A model generated the notes under the pieces. That model was not told the origin of the DNA and searched no databases. It saw only the letters and a program-made list of their open reading frames with translations. DNA of 64,000 nt from Brassica napus (taxonomy: Eukaryota > Streptophyta > Magnoliopsida > Brassicales > Brassicaceae), in NCBI RefSeq assembly GCF_020379485.1, contig NC_063452.1:34867608-34931607 (forward strand), given 5' to 3'. The position numbers and the translations under genes were made by a program. Shown here in pieces: positions 34,420 through 46,300 of this stretch; positions within the stretch are counted from its first letter, which is position 1; each line of letters starts with the position of its first letter.

Positions 34420-35694
34420 ACGCTTAGGGCCGGGTAAGTTTGGGTACTAACTTTTTGTTGTGATACAGCGGTGTATAGACTTTTGTTGTGCTATGTGACA
34501 GGCTATGTCCCTTTTGTTGTATGATATACCATCAGTAGTTATAAAGGATGTTTTTCTGTCAAGTATATATATATTTGATGGAAGGATATGTTTTGTAGTG
34601 AAAATGGTTATAAATTTGCGTAATCTATTTAGTAATTATGTGACCATATTATTTAAGTATGCATGTTCTTATTTGATGTTGCATATTTGAGTTATGTGGT
34701 TTGCAAAATAAAAAATGGAGATCGCTTGGACATATGGTCTAACATAACATTTACAATGGTTGAAATATCACACAAATTGTTAGTATCATTGGAACCTTAG
34801 AATTTTAGACCGCCTTTTTAAGATTAGGTGATGGAATCTAGAATGCCTGGATAGGATTGCTTGGTTGCCTGGATAGAATTGTTAGGTTGCTGGTTAACTT
34901 TGCAAGTTAGGTTGCTTGGTTAGTATTGCGATTAGTTAGCCTTGCGATAAGTTATTTGGCTAGTAGATTGTTTGTGTAGTGATTGGCTAACTTGCATATG
35001 AAGTGTTCTGTTAAGTTGCAGCTTGTAAGTGTGTTTGTTAATCGAGACTTTAAGGGATGAAAACAGAGAGTTCAAGGCCAAAAACCCAAAACCCGAAGAG
35101 AAAGAGGAAAGGAAGATTCAAAGACTAGACCGTGGTATGGACTGGACAATGGATAGAGACAAGGCTTCACTTCATCAGTATTTGAGGAAGGAGAGTTGAG
35201 AAAAGGATTCGAGTGATAAGGTTCATGGATGATATTATCGAAAGAACAAGATAATGTCATCGGAAATAAGGATGCTATGGTCGAGTTAGAGAAGATGATC
35301 CAGCGATCATTCAGCTGAAGAGTTACGAAGGTAGTTGTGGAGACCTTGAGGGGGACACTCAAGGAACATTGGTAGACAGCGTAAAGAGATGATGGAGACA
35401 AGTAGATGATGGAAGAGCCATGCGAATTCGAGAGCAAAAGAAAAAGGGTCGATCAAGAAGAATTATTGGAGAAGCATCAAGATGGAGCGAGTCTAAAATT
35501 TCAAGTGTCTATGAAGACCCAAAGAAACCGAAAGAAAGGCGAGCTGACGGTGAAGCACATTTTATGACCGAGACCACAAGACGGAGTCGTTCAAGAAGAG
35601 ATCACCATCACAACATATCAAGGAGGAGTGTGCCCTGAAGCTGAGCATTTACACAACAAGAATTCGAGGACGAATTCTAGTAAGCGGGGGAGAA
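34420..35694 (+). other. Non-coding interior of E13 and polypurine tract
   Basis: No gene supported. It is AT-rich to about 35040 and then purine-rich. It ends GAATTCGAGGACGAATTC and AAGCGGGGGAGAA (polypurine tract, 35682-35694). This is where pol would be in an autonomous relative. Confidence 0.7.
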
Positions 35695-38600
35695 TGTGAT
35701 AACCCGCCCTTTGGGATAAAATGGTCGAGAGAGCAAAAACCAGAATCTGGAGCCAAGCATTTGGGAGTCTAAGTATCAGGAGGAATGTTGACTTTTGATC
35801 ACATAAAACTTGACATGATTCGAAGAAAAGAGAAGACTGGTCAAACATCAACTTGGTGGTCGAACCGCGGGCGGTAAAGATCGATCGGCAAATTTCGAAG
35901 AACGAGGTGGTCGAAGAATTGTTCGCGAGGGAACTATGAGTCGAATAAGCTGCTCGACCATAGTTAGAAGATGTATTAGATTGATCAGACGGACGTTTTG
36001 GAAGCATAACATTTTTGGAGGCACGATGTTTCAGAAGCTCTACGTTTTTGAAGACCGACGTTTCTTCATCACGAAGTTTTCTTGGAAAATCTTCGTATCA
36101 GTAAAATATTATTCTGGATACATAATAAGTTGGGAGCTGGATGGGAATTAAGCAGGACGGGAAGTAAGCACGACGAGATCAAAGCACGACGGGTAAACCC
36201 GAAATCGGGCAAAAACCCTAATTTCGGTATTATGAAATTTTTCGAGGAAGCTGGAGACTCGGAAAAGAGTTTTCATCAAGGTCAGAAATATTTTGGAGTC
36301 TATTAAGAATATTAGCTCATCGGAACGGGAGCAAAAAAATATTCAGGATTCATCGCGGGTCGAAAATATACCGGAAGGGTGAAAAATCGCATAAACCGAC
36401 CAAGAAGCTCGAGGTGTCTCTATGCATATGGCCATAACGTTCTTCTAGCATATCAGCAGCTGAGTGTCAACAAAAGGAGGAGGTGTAGACGTGCATGGGT
36501 GGTGAACAAGCAGCTTGACAAGTCGTAGCTCGAGGTGTCGCAATACCTGCGATCTGCGCATGTGAATAGAGACGCAGAGGCTGGTGTGTCGCGACGCATG
36601 CACTCCAGCCATGCAGCAAGCCATCTGGACGTGAGTGGTGTCCTCATGCATGCAGCAGGTGTCACCGCGCATGCGACCGGAAGCAGGCGGGCTGACACAC
36701 AGTCTCTCGGGTGGTGCGATATTACTGGTCGAAGTTTTCTATAAATACTAGCACCCTCCCTTCAGTTTCATTCATCCTTCTCACACCAAAATCACTTAAA
36801 GACGTGGCTTAGAGAGAGAGAGAAGTAGAAAAAAAAGTAAAAGGTTTGGAGCTACTTCGAGGGTTTTAGAGCATTTTCGAGATCAGTTACTCTACCGGAA
36901 GTCCGAGGAAATCGTCCAGAAGCTAGAAGAGGCTCTGTCCGAGTTCAGAATGGTCCATTCCAGCCCATTAGAGATGTCATCATTGGGTTTTGGCTAAGCT
37001 CTCTCTGATCGACAAGCTGCTAGAACACTGTGAGTTGGTTTGTTTGAGTTCCACTTGGAACTTAAGGAAGATCGAGTATTCATATAGAGTAGAATGCTCA
37101 CACTGTTGCATGATAGAGTCCTAAGGGTTATTTATTAAACCGGACTCAGTTTAGCACGGGCTATGCTGAGATGAAATGGAATTAAGATTGAGATAATAAC
37201 CTGACTAGGACTAAGATGATCGATTATAGTTGAATTGAGATTAAGATGAGATGCATGTCTTGATTATTTACTACTTGGTTGATTAGTTATGGATTAGACA
37301 TGCCTTAGTGCTGATTGCTTGGTAGTGATTATTGTTTGTGCAGGGATTGTGGTAATGTTGTTGTCTAGGGGATCTTTGGCCATATAGGCCGATCTCCTGG
37401 TTGTGATGGTTATACTACGGGTCCTATGCCATATAGGCTGGACTACGAGTATTGGTTGATATTGTCGTAGACTCCTATATATTGTTTAGTTTTGGGTTGG
37501 AGTCTTGTCCGTTAGGTCTTTCCTAGGGATAATTGTGTCGAGTGTGTGTTGCCGACAGCAGGTGCGAAACCCGCCCATGCTAGGCATGATGAGGGGTGAT
37601 AAGTGTTTCCTCACCCTCGTACCCAGCGGGTTCAAGGAAACCCCTTATTCGCTGGATCGGGAAGACTCAGACGAATGGGGTCATGTCCTACTGAGTATTA
37701 CACGACGGTGTAATGTGGAAGTGACCCAAAGGACTGTGGGCTGTCGCGCGGTGACCCGAAGGACTGTGGGCCGCGGTCGGTTGAAAGTTCCTTCTTCTAG
37801 CCTTCGTGGTAGGGGGATAGGATATTGCCGATATAGAGGATGAACACGATGTCACCTGGGCCCGAGTTAGAGTGTTGTGTCGTGATGAGATAGTCTTATT
37901 TTCGTTAGGGGTTGTGGAACCCTCGAGTCAGTGTTAGCACCGAGATACGGTGTAGTCTTTAATCGAGTCTTGATTGTTAGACTTGTAAGGGATCCGTTTT
38001 AGTAGTTGGCCGTGTGGCCAAGGATTGTTATTAGATTAAGGTTGAGCATACCTTAGTCGGTGTGTTTTCGGATTAGCCTTAAGCTTTGTTTATTGCGCTT
38101 AGGCTAAGTTGATTGTTATTTTGGGTTGCCGGGGCTAGGTACTAGGTTTTGGGTAGAGGTAGCCAGTTCACTGAGTGACCTTATGTTACTCACCCAACTC
38201 TCGTTGTCCTTTTTGCAGGAGACCAGGTTTTAGAGGATTGGACGCATAGGCCACCGGAGTAGATTTGTTGTGCGTTTGGCTACAGTTTGATTCTTAAAAC
38301 ATTTTGTGTTTCCGTTGCGTTTTATTTGGATTTGGGATTCCTAAAATATTTAAATTTTCTTAAAAGACATAGAATTGAATTTAAAAATCAACGGGTCCAA
38401 TATGATATTGGTTTAGTCCGAACCAACACAACGTTAGGTTTTCGTACGGGTTGAGAAGTCTTAGGCCTCGATCTAAGGGAACCATTAACTTCGGGTGTAG
38501 GTTACAAAGCCTTAAGCAATGAGTTAGCGGGATGTATTAGTGGACGATTTGGTCTAGGTCGTAGAGTAAATTTTATGACTCTGGCCGGATTGTCCCTAGC

Positions 38601-38785
38601 CCGTCATGTAGCGCTTCCGGACCATGGTGTTGGGTTGGACAGTTAGGAATGTTCTTGTTTGATTATTGGCTGGCCGGATGGCCTTTCATCTCCAACCCTT
38701 GGTGTGGGTCATCCGTCGGTCATGTTCTTGTCTGATTGTTGGCCGGTGGGTCGACCTATGCCTAGGACGGTTCGGGGGTGTTACA
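35695..38785 (+). mobile_element. 3' LTR of E13
   Basis: 3091 bp, TGTGATAACCCG to GGGTGTTACA, with TATAAATA at 36740-36747 and the single-copy form of the 140-bp unit. It is highly similar to the 5' LTR, which suggests a fairly recent insertion. Confidence 0.9.
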
Positions 38786-39133
38786 GTCCCCATCCCCCGG
38801 GAAAAGGAAAACTTCTGATAAGGAGAACCTTCCATATTTCCGAATATGGAAGAGTTTAACCTACTCCAACCGACTAAGGCCCGCCTTAAGAAAACTATAT
38901 AAAGGGGACCTAAACCCTAAAGCAAGAAATCAATGCTTCGAGCCTTAGAGATTAGAGTTAAACAGCAAGAACTAGGGTTTTATACACCAATCATTGTAGT
39001 TCCTGCTTGTTCTATCTAATAAAACGTCTCTTCAAGTCTATTTCTCTCAAATATTCACGAAATCAATACAAAAACTAGCCTTGTCCATCGTTCCGTGGTA
39101 CTCATAAAGATCCTACACAAAAATCCCCTAACA

Positions 39134-40250
39134 GCCTCATTGCGATCTTCCGGGAGAATGTCAGCCTCTAGGTACCGGACTAGGGGGGTCATCCAGGTTT
39201 CGCCTTCTTCGAGATCGGAGACCTCCTCTGACGGGGGTTCCTCCAGGGTGGCTGGCCACTGAAGCACAAGCAAGGGTATACTCATATGGCTATTCGTTTC
39301 GAGGGCGGACCCCAGATTAGCCAGGGCATCGGCTTGCGAGTTTTGTTCCCGGGGTATTTGAGTGAGCTTGCAGCTCTTGAACTTCTTGGTCAGTCGATGG
39401 GCGACTGCCAGATATTGGATCATGCTATCGTCTTTTGCATGGTATTCTCTCTGTACCTGGTTGATTATCAGCTGGGAATCACCGAAGACCTGGATGTTTT
39501 CTGCCCCCCCCATTTGGTGGGGGAGAGTTAGACCTGCGATTAGGGCCTCGTACTCGCTTTCGTTTTTGGTCGCTTTGAAGTTGCATCTCACGGCCCTTGA
39601 GGCCATGTTCCCCGTCAGCGAGGTAAGCATTATTCCTACTCCAGCTCCTCTAACGTTGCTAGATCCATCAACGTGCAGGATCCATTCTCCCTCTTCCTTA
39701 GTTTCGCCACGGAGGCGTACCTCCTGCTCCAAAGCTGGGAGTAAGGCAGGGGAGAATTCAGCCACAAATTCCGCTAGGACCTGTGATTTTATTGTCGTGA
39801 CAGGTCGAAATATTACGCCGTACTCTCCTAGTTCCACAGCCCATTTCGCTAGGCGTCCGGAGACTTCGGGTTTGTGGAGGACCAACTTTACAGGGAAGGA
39901 GGTGACAACCACGATTGAATGAGCCTGGATGTAGGGTCGGAGCTTGCGAGCGGCGACTATCAGGGCTAAGGCCAACTTCCCTAGATGGCTATAGCGGGTC
40001 TCCGCGTCCAGGAGAGCCTTTCTTATGTAATAGATTGGTAGCTTCTTGTTTCCCTCCTCACGGACTAGGACGGCGCTCACAGCGTGTTCGAAGACTGCTA
40101 GATATAGCAGCATTACCTCACCGAGTAGTGGCTTGGATAGGAGAGGAGGAGTGGTGAGATACGACTTTAGCTCTTGGAGAGCGGATTCGCACTCTTCCGT
40201 CCATTGGAAGTCCCTTGGATTCTTGAGGGTTCCGAAGAAGGCGTGAGATT
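39134..40250 (-). pseudogene. Tat-lineage RNase H pair of T-type E14, cut
   Basis: Minus strand. RNase H: PLLSKPLLGEVMLLYLAV, then VLVREEGNKKLPIYYIRKAL and RYSHLGKLALALIVAARKL. The second RNase H domain follows: EWILHVDGSSNVRGAGVGIM, ATKNESEYEALIAGLTL, IQVFGDSQLIINQVQ and PREQNSQADALANLGSAL. The Asp and Glu residues of the second domain are visible. The open frame spans 39134-40113. Integrase would follow but the E12 LTR cuts in at 39133 (after EADILPEDRNEA). Compared with E7 the same protein is much better kept. Confidence 0.9.
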
Positions 40251-41210
40251 TGCAGAGAGTCTGGAGATGAACCTGCTAAAGGCCGCCATCCTTCTCGTTA
40301 GCTTTTGAACCTCCTTAACGTTCTTCGGGGAAGGGATTGAATGAATGGCCCTGATTTGCTCCGGGTTGGCCTCGATGCCCAGGTGGGTTACAATGTACCC
40401 GATGAACTTGCCAGAACAGACCCCGAATGAGCATTTAGTTGGGTTGAGCTTCATGTTATACTTCTGGAGGGTGGAGAAGGCCTGTTGTAGGTGAGATATG
40501 TGGTCCTCTGCCTCCAGGGACTTGACCAGCATGTCGTCGATGTAGACCTCCATGGTTCGCCCGATCTGGTCCGCAAACATCATGTTCACCAGTCGTTGGT
40601 AGGTTGATCCCACGTTCTTTAGGCCGAAGGGCATAACCTTGTAGCAGTAGATCCCTCTGGACGTCATGAAGGATGTTTTCTCCTGATCTTCTGGATGCAT
40701 AAGTATTTGATTATAGCCTGAGAGCGCGTCCATGAAGCTCATTAGCTGATTCCCCGCAGTGGCGTCCACCAGCTTGTCGATATGAGGTAGCGGGAAGGGG
40801 TCCTTTGGACAGGACTTGTTGAGGTCCGTGAAGTCAATGCAGACTCTCCACTTCCCGTTCTTTTTCTTGACCACGACGACGTTGGCTAGCCTATCCGGAT
40901 ATTTTACCTCACGAATGAACCCCGCGCCGAGCAGGCTTTTGATTTCATCGTTGATGATTGCATCTCTTTTGGGAGCAAATTTCCTTCTCTTTTGTCTGAC
41001 GGGTTTATGTAGGGGATCCACCTGCAGCTTGTGCATGATGACTTCCGGATCGATCCCAGGCATGGCTGCGTGGGACCAAGCGAAGCAGTCGGAGTTAGAC
41101 CTGCGGAAGTCTATCAATCTTCTCCTCAATCCTTCGGTCAGCTTGGAACCGATCTTGAGATGTCGGGTCTGATCTCCTTCGGTTAATGGCACGTCGTCCA
41201 TCTCCTCCAC
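40251..41210 (-). pseudogene. Tat-lineage reverse transcriptase of T-type E14
   Basis: Minus-strand open frame: HKPVRQKRRKFAPKRDAIIN, then VVVVKKKNGKWRVCIDFTDLN, KDPFPLPHIDKLVDATAG, FMDALSGYNQILMHPEDQEK and VMPFGLKNVGSTYQ. The catalytic motif VYIDDMLVKS is intact near 40530. A frameshift at about 40250 separates it from RNase H, and a short gap with a stop (41211-41255) separates it from the protease. The enzyme would otherwise look complete. Confidence 0.9.
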
Positions 41211-41255
41211 CTCCGGTTCCTCGGTGTGATGAGCCAGAGGCTTACTCTGTAATTG

Positions 41256-42203
41256 CTATAAGACCTTGGTCTTTCCGTTCAAAGTAGTCTGGTAGCAGGA
41301 GTGGGAATACTCATGATCTCCTCTGATCGCCTTTATGCCCCAGGGTGTGGGGAATTTCACCATCTGGTGAAGAGTCGAGGGGATGGCTCCCATGCCGTGA
41401 ATCCAGGGCCATTCTAGGATCATATTGTAGGATGAGTCGCAGCAAACAACGAGGAACTTGGTTGACATGTTGATTCCTTCGGCGTATACCGGGAGGGTCA
41501 CCTCTCCGGCGGTTTGTTTGACTTCCCCGCTGAACCCTATAAGTGGGGTTATCCTCCGAGTTAGAGCGCTTTCCTCCAACCCCAGGTCCTTGTATGCGGC
41601 CAGGAAGATGATGTTGTCGGAGCTTCCATTATCTACCAATATCATTTTCCCCAGGCAGTTTGCTATAGTGAGCGATATGACCAGGGCGTCGTGATGCAGG
41701 GTGAGAACTTTCTCCTGCTCCTTGGCCATGAAGCTTATTTTGTCTGTGCCTAGGAGCAGGCGTTTTGGCTTGGCTGCCTCTAGGATGTGCTTAGCGTTCC
41801 AGGTTCTTTTCTTCGCGGCTGCATGGCTTATGCCGCTGATCTCCGAACCGCCCGATATGACATGAATTACTCTGTCATGTCGAGGTGGCGAGATGGGAGC
41901 AGCTTCAGTGGGCTTTCCCGTTGTCTCCTTGTTTAGATGGCTCTTGGCCTTCTCGGAAAGGAACTCCATTAGGTGTCCTTTTTTAAGCAGCTCGTTGACC
42001 TCGATCTTTAGTGCAACGCAGTCCTCCGTTTTGTGACCGTGGTCTCGGTGGAAGTCGCACCAGAAACCAGGGTTCCGGAAAGAGTCGGGTGCTTTCATCT
42101 TCTGAGGCCACTTGACCTGTTGGCCCAGTTGCCTAAGAACATTTACCAGCTCCGGCCTTGAGACAGAGAGGTGAGAGATATCTGGCAACGTGGACACTGC
42201 CAT
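41256..42203 (-). pseudogene. gag C-terminus and protease of T-type E14
   Basis: Minus-strand open frame. It starts in gag with a knuckle-like [14 protein letters not shown] near 42040, followed by a charged linker. The protease active site [15 protein letters not shown] lies near 41640. The DNGSS form is common in Tat elements in place of DTGSS. The flap and later part include [18 protein letters not shown] and [18 protein letters not shown]. The 315-codon frame is uninterrupted. Confidence 0.85.
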
Positions 42204-43508
42204 CCCTTCTGCCTTCTCGATCGGTCGGTTCTGGTATCTGCCCCGGTTTTGATTTTCGGAGTCCCTAGTTGGTCTTTGAGAGGGTTTCTCGTCTCGCTTG
42301 GTTCGGTCTGGTATGATCGTCTTGGGATCTTGTTTTTGTTACACCTTAGCGCGGCTGGCAACGTCTTCCTCCCATTTTACATGCGCTTAGGCTTGAGATA
42401 GGACGTCTTCCATGGTTTTGCATTGGTATTTGGTTAACTCCTTATAGAGGTGTCCGTCGGGGAGCAGGCCTCTCTTGAAGGCAGAGATAGCAGTGGGGAT
42501 GCTGCATTCAGGAATAGCCACCTTCTCTTGATTAAAGCAGGCTATGTAGCCTCGTACGGGTTCCGCCCGGTGCTGGAGGATCTTGTAGAGGCTATCAGAG
42601 GTTTTCTCCAGGTTCCTACTGCTGGCGAATTGTTCCATAAATTTATGGCGAAGGAAGCTTTGGACCTTGAGGGTAGGTTGATATACCATTGCAGAGCGGG
42701 TCCGATCAGGGTGGAGCCGAACCCTTTGCACATGGTAGCTTCGCGCGACCCCTTTGGGAGTGCTACGGCGAGCATCCTTTATCTGTAATGGGCGACGTGG
42801 TCGTCCGGATTGGTGGTGCCGTCATACGCCTTTATGCTGGGGAAGGAGAACTTCCTGGGCATCTCGATCAAGGTGATCTCATCCATGAAAGGAGTATCGG
42901 CATAAGAGTCGGGGTTGCTCTTCCGGATGGGGGGGGAGAGCTACCCCTGGGAGCCTATATACCATGGACTGCATGGCATCGAGCCTCTTGGCGAACATAT
43001 GTTCCAGGTAAGCGACCATGGGAAACTCCTCTTTCGTTGCTCAATCAGGTGCTTCCTTATCGGGTTCCGGCTCAGATTCACTGTCTTACACGTCGTAGGT
43101 CAGGGCGTCCTTAGCCTTCTCACGTGTTGACGCGTCTCCTCCCGATGCCGTAGGTGGGAGATTCGCATCCGTTCCAGAATTGGGTGTCTCCAGAGTCGGC
43201 ATAAGGCAGACCTGAGTCCGGAATCGACGCTTCCTATTACTCGCTGTGTTGAGGGTTTGGTTCTCATCACGGAGGTTAAGAATGTCCTATTCGAGCTGGC
43301 TGAACTTCTCGGCGCTCTGCTCCAGTTTCTTGGAGTGTTCGTTGAGCTTCTCCTTTAGGCTCTGGAACTCCGAGGAGAGCTCGGGATTGGTCTCCTCCCG
43401 AGTTTTATGCAACTCGGTTACTTGACTCTGGAGACCATCGATTTGCCTCTGGAGTTTGGCCTCTCTTTAGGTAGCTTCGGGTAGCTCATCCTGCTCGTCC
43501 ACCGCCAT
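42204..43508 (-). pseudogene. Gag of T-type E14
   Basis: The start at 43508 (MAVDEQDELPEA) leads into a coiled-coil-like Gln/Glu-rich region (QSQVTELHKTREE, FQSLKEKLNEHSKKLEQ). Then come AYLEHMFAKRLDAMQSMV, the core AYDGTTNPDDHVAHYR, STLIGPALQWYINLPSRS and a C-terminal helix set. Stops occur after PEAT, in the coiled-coil region and after AHYR, and the frame shifts at about 42380. It would form the capsid. Confidence 0.8.
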
Positions 43509-43548
43509 TATCACGTAGTTTAGATTACTCCCCTCCTTCTAGCGCTTT

Positions 43549-43982
43549 GTGTAGGATCTTTGTAAGTACCACGGAACGATGGATAAGGCTAGAATTTGTA
43601 TTGATTTGTAAGTAAAAAAGTAGAAGGAGACGTTTTATTAGATAGAAGAGCTGGAACTACAACACTTTTGAGTAAGAACCCTAGTTATAGTCGCCTAGCT
43701 CTAATCTCTAAGTCTCGAAGTGTCGATCCCTTGCTTTAGGGTTTAGGTTCCCTTTGTATAGTCTTTTTAAAGCGGGCCTTAGTCGTTGGAGTAGGTTAAA
43801 CTCTTCCATAGTCGGAAATATGTAAGGTTCTCCTTATCGAAGCTTTCCTTTTCCCGGGGGAATGGGACTGGACCCAGAGTACTTCGTAGCGGGGAACCGG
43901 GGTACCTCCTAGCGGGGATCTAAAGGCCGGTGTTCTGCCTGGGGTGTGGAGGAATTCAATACATTAGTATTTTTCCCCAACA
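43549..43982 (-). mobile_element. T-type 5' LTR of E14
   Basis: On the plus strand it ends TATTTTTCCCCAACA (43982) and begins TGTGTAGGATC. The complement AGCGCTAGAAGGAGGGG (about 43531-43548) is a primer site like that of P-type elements. About 14 bases seen at other T-type LTR ends (AAATCCCCTAACA) are absent here, so the LTR/primer junction is probably deleted. The LTR sits directly against gag of E15. Confidence 0.8.
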
Positions 43983-45206
43983 ATTCCAGGTACTGTTCTT
44001 CGTGGCCGCATGGCTTATGCCGCTAATATCCGAGCATCCTGATATAACATGGATTACTCGGTCCTGTCGAGGTGGCGAGGCGAGAACCGCTTCAGTGGGC
44101 TTTCCAGGTGCCTCTTTGTTTAGATGGCTCTTGGCCGTCTCGGAAAGGAACTCTCGGAGGTGTCCTTTCTTAAGTAGTTCGTTGACCTTGATCCTTAGTG
44201 CGACGCAGTCCTCTGTTTTATGACTGTGGTCGCGTTTGAAGTCGCACCAAAGACCAGGATTCAGGAAGGAATCAGGTGCTTTCATCTTATGAGGCCACTT
44301 GACCTGTTGGCCCATCTGCCTCAGAACACTGACCAGCTCTGGTTTAGAGAATAGAGAGGTGAGAGATGTTTGGCCACGTGGATACTGCCATCCCTTTTGC
44401 CTTCTCGAGCGGTCGGTTCTGGTATCTGCCCCGGTTCCTGCTCCCAGAATCTTTTATTGAACTTTGAGAGGGTCTCTCGTCTCAATCGTTTTGGTCCGGC
44501 CTGATCATCTTATGGTCATGCTTTTGCTGCGCCTTAGTTCGACTTGTGACATCTTCTTCCCAATTTACCTGTGCCCAGGGTCGGGATATCACATCTTCCA
44601 CTGGTATTTAATTAGCTCCTTATAGAGGTCCCCGTCGGGGAGCAAGCCTCTCTTAAAGGCATAGATTGCAGTAGGGACGTTGCATTCGGGAATGGCCACC
44701 TTCTCTTGATTGAAATGGGCTATATAGCCTCGCAAGGGTTCGGCCCGATGCTGGAGGATCTCGTACAGGCCATCCACAGTTTTTTCCAGGTTCCTATTAC
44801 TAGTAAACTGCTCCATGAACTTGTCGCTAAGGATCGTAAAGGAGGATATGGACTTGGAAGGTAGGATGGTGTAATATTGCAAGGCGGGTCCAATCAGGGT
44901 TCAACCGAATCCCTTACAGTTAGTAGCTTTGCGCGACTCCTTCGGGAGTGCTTCAGAGAGCAACCTCTGTCTGTACTGGGCGATATGGTCATATGGATCG
45001 CTGGTACCATCATACGCCTTTATGCTGGGAAAGGAGAATTTCCTCGGCATCTCAATCAGGGTGTTCTCATCCGTGAAAGGGGTATCGGCGTAGGAGTCGG
45101 GATCGCTCTTCCGGATTGGGGGAGCTACTCCTAGGAGCCTTTCCACCATAGACTGCATGGCATCGAGCCTCTTGGAGAACATCTGCTCTAGGTAGGCGGT
45201 CATAGA
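43983..45206 (-). pseudogene. Gag of T-type E15, cut at both ends
   Basis: The minus strand reads MTAYLEQMFSKRLDAMQSMV from 45203, which matches an internal part of the E14 gag. AYDGTSDPYDHIAQYRQRLL, LEKTVDGLYEILQHRAEPLR and the knuckle-like CDFKRDHSHKTEDC (about 44240) follow. Its N-terminal third is replaced by a P-type LTR, and E14 was inserted at 43982. Frameshifts lie near 44320 and 44590. Confidence 0.8.
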
Positions 45207-45400
45207 AGACTTCGTCGTCGTTTATCACGATTTTTATCGATAAGAATGAACTTTCGGCGATTTTTATCGTAAAGTTTAAATGATAACTCCAATCGATGGG
45301 AGTGAGAAATGATATGACTGCGATACTGGGAGCTAGCATTGAGGAACATAAGAGAATGCACGGATTTGGGTCGTGCCCGTTGATCGATGTCCGAGACAGT

Positions 45401-45861
45401 TCGGTCGCTACGTAGCGACTAGGTCCGCGATGGATCGGTCGCTACGTAGCGACCAAACGAATGGCTTGGTCGGTCGATACGTATGCGGATCGGTCGCTAC
45501 GTAGCGACTGACCGATAGCGACTGACCGAGAGGCTTGGTCGGTCGCTATGTAGCGATCGACTCATTGCGGGTCGGTCGCTACGTAGCGACCGACTGAGAG
45601 GCTTGGTCGGTCAGTACGTAGCGATTGACTCGTTGCGGATCGGTCGCTACGTAGAGACCGACCGAGAGGCTTGGTTGGTCGCTACGTAGCGACCGACCGA
45701 GAGGCTTGGTTGGTCGCTACGTAGCGACCGACTCGTTGCGGATCGGTCGCTACGTAGCGACCAACAGAGAGGCTTGGTCAGTCGCTACGTAGCGACCGAC
45801 TCGTTGCGGATTGGTCGCTACGTAGCGACCGACCGAGAGGCTTGGTCGATCGCTACGTAGC
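45401..45861 (-). repeat. Palindrome array in E16
   Basis: A dozen or so copies of CGGTCGCTACGTAGCGACCG or variants. The spacers alternate between ACTCGTTGCGGAT-like and ACCGAGAGGCTTGGT-like. Two or three more copies lie after the Athila insertion (53031-53105). Confidence 0.9.
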
Positions 45862-46062
45862 TGATATCAATCAAATTACCGTAAGGAGTGAATTACTCTC
45901 TCAAATAAAAGGTTCAAATGTAGTACTTAGGGATCGAATCCACATAGACTCTAAGATTACTCAGTAGATTATGGTCTTGAACTAAATCTAGATTGAATGG
46001 TTTATGGGTTTTAAAACACTTATAAACCATGGTTAAAAACGGGTAAAATCCATGGTCAATCA
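45862..46062 (-). mobile_element. 3' LTR of E17 with large internal deletion
   Basis: 201 bp: TGATATCAATCAAATTACC to GGTCAATCA on the plus strand. Its two ends match the ends of the 1.33-kb partner (51702-53030). The middle 1.1 kb is missing, joined at GGGTTTTAAA / AAAACACTT. Confidence 0.9.
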
Positions 46063-46300
46063 ACTCCCCCAGACTTACTCTTTTGCTTGTCCTCAAGCAA
46101 AACACAACAGAACAGTCTCTCTGTAAGAGGTTTGAAAACATCAGGAACTCACATGATTTAAAACTCATAATCATCACCTCTTTAATATTGCAATCCATAT
46201 CAAAAAGGTCCTAATCACAAAAGCACTTTATACCATATCCTAGTTTAGTAACCAAATTCATCTAGCCAGCAACTAAACAAATCTTGTCTGACAATCCCCT
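46063..46300 (-). other. Polypurine tract and 3' leader of E17
   Basis: The complement GTCTGGGGGAGT (46063-46074) adjoins the LTR and is the polypurine tract. The rest, up to ORF-1, is AT-rich and holds no gene. It contains AGCAAAAGAGTAAG-type sequence common before Athila 3' LTRs. Confidence 0.65.

Larger units (their letters stand above)
29899..38785 (+). mobile_element. Large non-autonomous LTR retrotransposon derivative (E13)
   Basis: An 8.9-kb element: LTR 29899-33110, iMet primer site 33115-33126, internal part of 2.58 kb, polypurine tract ending 35694, LTR 35695-38785. Both LTRs start TGTGATAACCCG and end GGGTGTTACA. The flanks GCCCC (left) and GTCCC (right) are a possible imperfect target duplication. 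The interior has a gag-like ORF and no RT or integrase. LTR end, primer site and the GAGGACGAAT motif before the polypurine tract link it to the Tekay-type chromoviruses. It interrupts a T-type LTR, so it is younger than that LTR. Confidence 0.9.
29738..39133 (+). mobile_element. T-type 3' LTR of E12, split by E13
   Basis: The left part (29738-29898) starts TGTTGGGAAAAAATACTCAGG. The right part (38786-39133) has TATATAAA at 38896-38903 and ends CCCCTAACA. Together they are about 509 bp. After 39133 the sequence enters a minus-strand Tat pol in mid-codon, so E12 was inserted there. Confidence 0.85.

Noticed and set aside
35420..35638. Basic 72-codon frame in E13
   Set aside because: Purine-rich sequence before the polypurine tract; no domain and no second copy to test it.
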